From the NCBI GenBank assembly GCA_964638055.1, contig CAZWXF010000107.1, positions 1 through 8,646 on the forward strand: a DNA stretch of 8,646 bases, read 5' to 3'. A program made the translations under genes and the position numbers. Below, piece by piece: positions 6,431-8,646 of the stretch; the stretch's first letter is position 1, and every line of letters starts with the position of its first letter. Source of the stretch: Prado023 sp964638055. GTDB taxonomy: Bacteria; Actinomycetota; Actinomycetes; S36-B12; CAIYMF01. Below the pieces are notes generated by a model, which worked only from the letters and a program-made list of their open reading frames with translations, was not told the origin of the DNA and made no database searches.

Positions 6431-6871
6431 ATGTCGACCCCCTCAGGCTCACCCCTGCCCACCGATCCCGCCGAGCTGACCGCGCTGGTCCATCGGCTCA
6501 GCGACGGCACGCTGGCAGACCGCATGGGCATGGAGTGGCTGGAGGTGGGCGCCGAACGGACGGTCGCCCGGATTCCCGTGGCGGGCAACACGCAACCGAT
6601 GGGACTCCTGCATGGCGGCGCCTCGGCGGCCCTGGCAGAGACGATCGGCAGCTTCGCCGCGCTGCTGGCCGCAGGCGACGGGCGGGTCAGCCTCGGCGTG
6701 GAGCTGAGCTGCACCCACCACCGCAGCGTCCGCGAGGGACATGTCACCGGAACCGCCACGCCGCTGAGCGTCAGCCGTTCGGTGGCCACCTACGCCATCA
6801 GCATCACCGACGACTCGGGCGCCCTCGTCTGCACCGCGCGGCTGACCTGCCTGCTGCGCGACGCCCGCTGA
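6431..6871 (+). CDS. PaaI/EntH-like hotdog-fold acyl-CoA thioesterase
   Basis: A 146-residue single hotdog domain that should hydrolyse an acyl- or aroyl-CoA thioester in the cytoplasm. The signature GNTQPMGLLHGGASAALAE (residues 52-70) holds the conserved HGG (61-63) and the likely catalytic Glu70 on the hotdog helix. It resembles the EntH/YdiI (MenI) branch, where the same N-Q-GLLHGGAS-LAE pattern occurs, so 1,4-dihydroxy-2-naphthoyl-CoA is one possible substrate, but no menaquinone gene is present to support it. VTGTATPLSVSRSVATYAISITDDSGALVCTARLTCLL completes the sheet as two stretches. The start is ATG 6431, just after a TANNNT box; the frame stays open far upstream through antisense polA, but those codons are not homologous. 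It is divergent from polA (24 bases) and convergent with the ANTAR regulator. Confidence 0.87.
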   Translation: MSTPSGSPLPTDPAELTALVHRLSDGTLADRMGMEWLEVGAERTVARIPVAGNTQPMGLLHGGASAALAETIGSFAALLAAGDGRVSLGVELSCTHHRSVREGHVTGTATPLSVSRSVATYAISITDDSGALVCTARLTCLLRDAR

Positions 6872-6889
6872 GGCCGACGGAGCCCGCAC

Positions 6890-6922
6890 GCTCTGATGCC
6901 GGCGGAACCCGTCGAGGGAGCC
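6890..6922. repeat. Imperfect 33-bp direct repeat, copy 1 (intergenic)
   Basis: This stretch matches 7021-7053 at 28 of 33 positions, with a core of GAACCCGTCGAGGGAGCC against GAACCCGTCGGGGGAGCC (17 of 18). It lies 19 bases after the thioesterase stop. Copy 2 covers the last codons and stop of the response-regulator gene, so copy 1 looks like a duplicated, decayed piece of that gene's 3' end, or a shared 3'-end element. Confidence 0.5.
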
Positions 6923-6977
6923 GCCCCCAGCAGCGGCCCGGCCGGAGGCGTGATCTGCGTTCCCGGTGACGTGGGGG

Positions 6978-7010
6978 GGCGGACGGCGAGCAGCAGAGCC
7001 CGTCCCCGCC
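6978..7010. terminator. Candidate hairpin between convergent thioesterase and response-regulator genes
   Basis: GGCGGACGG (6978-6986) can pair with CCGT-CC-CCGCC (7000-7010): nine pairs with a two-base bulge and a 13-base loop. There is no T run. In a 151-base gap between two gene ends it could terminate either transcript, but stems of this size are common in GC-rich DNA. Confidence 0.3.
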
Positions 7011-7020
7011 GGCCCGATCG

Positions 7021-7053
7021 GCTCAGGTTCCGGCCGAACCCGTCGGGGGAGCC
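7021..7053. repeat. Imperfect 33-bp direct repeat, copy 2 (over the regulator stop codon)
   Basis: Partner of 6890-6922 (28 of 33 identical), 131 bases away. On the minus strand it encodes the last residues of the regulator's Pro-rich tail (APPTGSAGT) and its TGA stop. Confidence 0.5.
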
Positions 7054-7703
7054 TCGGATGGCTCGTGAGGGGGGGCTGGCGACTTCTGAGTCGCGACACT
7101 CCCCTGCTGGATACCGCTCTGGGGGCCGTGGGGCGGCGCCTCCTCCAGCACTCCCCGGGCGATGCGGGCCATGGAGGTCCGCCGGTCCATCGCCGCCCGC
7201 TGCAGCCAGGCGAAGGCGGTCGGCTCGTCCCAGCCGAAACGGGCTTGGAGGCCGGCCTTCGCCCGATCGATCAGCTTGCGTGCCTCGAGCCGATCGCTGA
7301 GCTCGGCGACATCCTCGCGAAGCCGGTTCAGCTGCGCCCAGCGGGCCAGGGCGACCTCGATGGCGGGCCGGAGCTCGGCCATGGAGAACGGCTTGACGAC
7401 GTAGCCCTGGACACCCGCGCTCAGGGCTCGCTCCAGCAGGTCGGACTGGCTGAAGGCGGTCAGGACCACGATGGGCGCAAGTGAATCCTCGGCCAGGATC
7501 TCAGCGGCCGAGATCCCGTCCAGGATCGGCATCTTGACGTCCATGAGGACAAGGTCGGGCCGCAGGCGCCGGACCAGCTCGATGGCTGCCTCGCCGTCGC
7601 CCGCCTGGCCGACCACTTCGTACCCAGCCTCGGTCAGCATCTCGACCAGGTCCAGTCGGATGAGTGACTCATCCTCGACGACCACGAGTCGAACGCCCGA
7701 CAT
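7023..7703 (-). CDS. pdtaR: PdtaR-like response regulator: receiver plus ANTAR RNA-binding domain
   Basis: A 226-residue cytoplasmic regulator. The receiver domain (about 1-120) has acidic E10/D11, phospho-acceptor D55 (LMDVKMP), T82 (VLTAF) and K104 (VKPF). A helical linker (about 122-143, QLNRLREDVAELSDRLEARK) leads to the ANTAR domain (about 126-187, KLIDRAKAGLQ...WLQRAAMDRRTSM). ANTAR domains bind paired RNA hairpins and act as antiterminators after phosphorylation. The organisation matches M. tuberculosis Rv1626 (PdtaR), also near polA. The start is ATG 7703 (MSGVRLVVVEDE); longer forms add a non-homologous N-terminus. TAGGGT lies seven bases upstream, suggesting a leaderless mRNA. Oddity: a 38-residue Pro/Ser/Gln-rich tail (189-226). 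The cognate histidine kinase (PdtaS type) is not in the window. Confidence 0.92.
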   Translation of the reverse strand: MSGVRLVVVEDESLIRLDLVEMLTEAGYEVVGQAGDGEAAIELVRRLRPDLVLMDVKMPILDGISAAEILAEDSLAPIVVLTAFSQSDLLERALSAGVQGYVVKPFSMAELRPAIEVALARWAQLNRLREDVAELSDRLEARKLIDRAKAGLQARFGWDEPTAFAWLQRAAMDRRTSMARIARGVLEEAPPHGPQSGIQQGSVATQKSPAPPHEPSEAPPTGSAGT

Positions 7704-7710
7704 TCGCCTC

Positions 7711-7716
7711 ACCCTA
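7711..7716 (-). promoter_or_regulatory. -10 box TAGGGT of the ANTAR regulator gene
   Basis: Minus-strand TAGGGT is seven bases before ATG 7703. The intervening GAGGCGA is too close to the start to serve as a Shine-Dalgarno, so a leaderless transcript starting at or near the A of ATG is the simplest reading. Confidence 0.5.
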
Positions 7717-7731
7717 CCTTCGGGACCGCGG

Positions 7732-7921
7732 AGGGCCTGTCTGATGGGTCCGCAGTCGCCTGGTGCCCTGGGGTACAGGGGCTTGGTAGCGAGCGGTTCT
7801 CGTGGGAGGTGGTCGCAAGGAGGAGGGAGGCGCACCCGGCGGGTGCGTCGACCGACGAGGACGCCGCGAACGCCCCCACGGGAGCCGCGCAGCCCAGCAG
7901 TCGATCCGTCGGACAGGCCCT
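7732..7921. repeat. 20-bp inverted repeat bracketing the regulator/tRNA intergenic region
   Basis: AGGGCCTGTCTGATGGGTCC (7732-7751) is the reverse complement of 7902-7921 at 16 of 20 positions, with ten perfect bases (GACAGGCCCT). One arm ends on the first base of the tRNA -10 box; the other lies 15 bases upstream of the regulator -10 box. It may be a shared upstream control site for two divergent units, or a decayed duplication. Confidence 0.45.
7831..7847. repeat. Perfect 7-bp hairpin CGCACCC-GGC-GGGTGCG in the regulator/tRNA gap
   Basis: The palindrome lies midway in the 232-base gap between the regulator start and the tRNA and is preceded by a purine run (AAGGAGGAGGGAGG, 7817-7830). It could be an operator, an RNA hairpin or an upstream terminator. 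No gene is convincing in this gap. Confidence 0.35.
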
Positions 7922-7926
7922 ACGAT
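7921..7926 (+). promoter_or_regulatory. -10 box TACGAT of the tRNA gene
   Basis: TACGAT fits TANNNT and ends nine bases before the first base of the mature tRNA (7936), giving a very short 5' leader. I see no convincing -35 hexamer at 16-19 bases upstream. Confidence 0.5.
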
Positions 7927-7935
7927 TGCCGCGCT

Positions 7936-8012
7936 GCCCCGGTATCCCAACCGGTAGAGGAAGCGGTCTCAAAAACCGTCCAGTGTGGGTTCGAATCCCA
8001 CCCGGGGCACCA
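7936..8012 (+). tRNA. tRNA with anticodon CAA (tRNA-Leu) and a short variable loop
   Basis: A 77-base cloverleaf including an encoded CCA. The acceptor stem GCCCCGG (7936-7942) pairs perfectly with CCGGGGC (8002-8008); discriminator A73 is at 8009. The anticodon stem GCGGT/ACCGT closes the loop CTCAAAA (7968-7974), giving T33 and anticodon CAA (7970-7972), which reads leucine UUG. The T arm GTGGG-TTCGAAT-CCCAC is canonical. The variable region is only CCAGT (7980-7984), so the molecule is class I in shape, whereas bacterial leucine tRNAs are normally class II with a long variable arm. The D arm is weak: TCCC against GGAA gives one mismatch, and the loop has the GG pair (7953-7954). A14 and A73, known leucine identity elements in E. 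coli, are present. Confidence 0.9.
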
Positions 8013-8047
8013 AGGCCAGAGGGCTCGAACCATGGCCCACAGAATCA

Positions 8048-8062
8048 ACGGATGGAGTCCGT
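8048..8062 (+). terminator. Small hairpin downstream of the tRNA
   Basis: ACGGA (8048-8052) pairs with TCCGT (8058-8062) around TGGAG, 36 bases after the tRNA. It has only five pairs and no T tract, so it is only a candidate terminator or processing element. Confidence 0.25.
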
Positions 8063-8092
8063 GCCCCGTCGGTCCCTGCTTCCCCTGCGGTG

Positions 8093-8284
8093 TCAGTCAG
8101 GCAGCTGCCAGATGAAGACGAGATTGGTTCCCTTCGCCGCCGCCGTTGCCTGGAACGAGTGAAGAGTCCAACCGTTCGCCGTCCCACTGTCCAGGAAGGG
8201 CTGAATCGCCTCTTCGATCTTGTCCTCGGCATCGGCAATGAACCCGGCCTTGATGTACCTGTTCTGCACCTTGTAGCGGGCCAC
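8093..8284 (-). CDS. Small DUF4177-like protein (63 residues)
   Basis: The GTG at 8284 has a strong Shine-Dalgarno GGGGAGG (8296-8290) at five bases, which favours it over the in-frame ATG nine codons earlier. The product, starting MARYKVQNRYIKAGFIADAE, ends in NGWTLHSF...KGTNLVFIWQLPD. The layout (N-terminal YKV strand, helix with EDKIEEAIQPFL, a GW-LHSF turn-strand, and a final hydrophobic strand LVFIW) resembles DUF4177, a short alpha/beta family of unknown function; this is pattern recall, not a search. It has no signal peptide or membrane helix. Third-position GC (about 80%) looks a little lower than in polA. It is divergent from the XRE unit and convergent with the tRNA. Confidence 0.7.
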   Translation of the reverse strand: MARYKVQNRYIKAGFIADAEDKIEEAIQPFLDSGTANGWTLHSFQATAAAKGTNLVFIWQLPD

Positions 8285-8334
8285 GGTTGCCTCCCCTGCG
8301 TTGTGACCCACGATCTCACGTCGCCCCCCTTCCC

Positions 8335-8394
8335 ATGCTCCTGGGAGTCGTCTATGTGATCGCGGTCGGCGTCGGCTGGATCAGGTACCGATGA
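8335..8394 (+). CDS. 19-residue one-helix membrane peptide, possibly the remnant of a larger membrane partner
   Basis: ATG 8335 opens MLLGVVYVIAVGVGWIRYR, ending with TGA at 8392-8394 that overlaps the XRE start (ATGA). It reads as one transmembrane helix followed by a basic cytoplasmic end. No Shine-Dalgarno precedes ATG 8335; an in-frame TTG at 8287 would give 35 residues but a non-hydrophobic front. Compact XRE regulators of the neighbouring type are often encoded directly after, and overlapping, a multi-helix membrane protein (DUF2178-like in Firmicutes). This ORF looks like the last helix of such a partner, the rest having been lost. It could also be a genuine micropeptide, or only a coupling ORF for the regulator. 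Confidence 0.4.
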   Translation: MLLGVVYVIAVGVGWIRYR

Positions 8395-8585
8395 GGAACC
8401 GCATCGCGGACCTCCGAGCCGAACACGCCTGGACGCAAGCCGACCTGGCTCAGCGCATCGGGGTGTCACGACAGTCGATCAACGCGATCGAGACGGGGAG
8501 GTTCGACCCGAGCCTGCCGGTCGCGTTCCGGCTCGCCAGGCTGTTCGATCTCACGATCGAGGACATCTTCACCGACGAGCAGTGA
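8391..8585 (+). CDS. Compact XRE-family helix-turn-helix regulator (64 residues)
   Basis: A single HTH_3 domain without an effector domain: RIADLRAEHAWTQADLAQRIGVSRQSINAIETGRFDPSLPVAF. The helix-turn-helix spans about residues 15-35, with the recognition helix SRQSINAIE and the family ending LARLFDLTIEDIFTDEQ. This is the short YgzD-like group, usually a DNA-binding repressor that works with a membrane protein encoded immediately upstream. ATG 8391 overlaps the stop of the hydrophobic ORF and has only a weak AGG (8383-8385) five bases upstream, so translation probably depends on coupling. REP-like repeats start 11 bases after its stop. The target is unknown; autoregulation of the 8285-8334 divergent region is plausible. 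Confidence 0.85.
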   Translation: MRNRIADLRAEHAWTQADLAQRIGVSRQSINAIETGRFDPSLPVAFRLARLFDLTIEDIFTDEQ

Positions 8586-8595
8586 TGGGCACCCG

Positions 8596-8616
8596 CCGGT
8601 CGAGCCAGTCGAGACC
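8596..8616. repeat. REP-like right arm after the XRE gene
   Basis: This 21-base element differs at one position from the arms at 3618-3638 and 3644-3664 (CCGGTCGAGCC-A-GTCGAGACC), showing that the repeat is dispersed and not confined to the polA 3' end. It again follows directly after a gene end. Confidence 0.75.
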
Positions 8617-8625
8617 AAGGGCCCG

Positions 8626-8646
8626 CCCCTCGAGCCCGTCACGACC
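8626..8646. repeat. Degenerate REP-like arm at the right edge
   Basis: CC-CCT-CGAGCCCGTC-AC-GACC keeps the core CGAGCCCGTC of the REP arm with five changed positions. It reaches the last base of the window, so the cluster probably continues beyond it. Confidence 0.5.

Noticed and set aside
7704..7835. 44-residue N-terminal extension of the ANTAR regulator
   Set aside because: Receiver domains start within a few residues of MSGVRLVVVEDE. The extension has no family similarity and would contain the predicted promoter.
8285..8311. ATG start at 8311 for the DUF4177-like protein
   Set aside because: It adds nine non-conserved residues (MGHNAGEAT), while GTG 8284 has a well-placed GGGGAGG site.
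7471..8359. Plus-strand open frames spanning the tRNA region (7471-8115, 7809-8162, 7985-8359)
   Set aside because: They read through a clear tRNA and antisense to the regulator or the DUF4177-like gene, and have no recognisable domains or Shine-Dalgarno.

Overview
The window is high-GC DNA whose gene content and order point to an actinobacterium (Actinomycetota). The sequences look Micrococcales-like, but that level is a guess. The block polA / rpsA with an ANTAR-type response regulator nearby matches the Mycobacterium tuberculosis order Rv1626 (PdtaR) - Rv1629 (polA) - Rv1630 (rpsA), so most of the window is conserved chromosomal backbone rather than an island.

Layout, left to right. 1-881 (-): the N-terminal 293 codons of ribosomal protein S1, running off the left edge. 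1050-1910 (+): a SAM-dependent methyltransferase, ended by a hairpin that overlaps its stop codon. 2023-3498 (+): a probable two-gene unit, made of a previously easy-to-miss 57-residue ORF with a leaderless-type promoter followed 12 bases later by a CPA1-type cation/proton antiporter. 3499-3724: a convergent intergenic region filled with REP-like inverted repeats. 3725-6406 (-): DNA polymerase I. Only 24 bases separate it from a divergent hotdog thioesterase (6431-6871, +), and the two predicted -10 boxes share a TA step. 7023-7703 (-): a PdtaR-like receiver/ANTAR RNA-binding regulator. 7936-8012 (+): a tRNA with anticodon CAA. 8093-8284 (-): a small DUF4177-like protein. 8335-8585 (+): a one-helix hydrophobic ORF overlapping a compact XRE regulator. 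8596-8646: further copies of the REP-like repeat.

The core genes serve DNA replication/repair (polA), translation (rpsA, tRNA) and transcription antitermination (the ANTAR regulator). A theme is the start architecture: four coding units (57-aa ORF, polA, thioesterase, ANTAR regulator) carry a TANNNT box 6-8 bases before the start codon, as expected for leaderless mRNAs. The most unusual items are the leucine-anticodon tRNA, which has a 5-base variable loop instead of the long arm normal for leucine tRNAs, the back-to-back polA/thioesterase promoter, the small ORF ahead of the antiporter, and the shrunken membrane-peptide/XRE pair at the right edge. I see no CRISPR array, phage gene or transposase.
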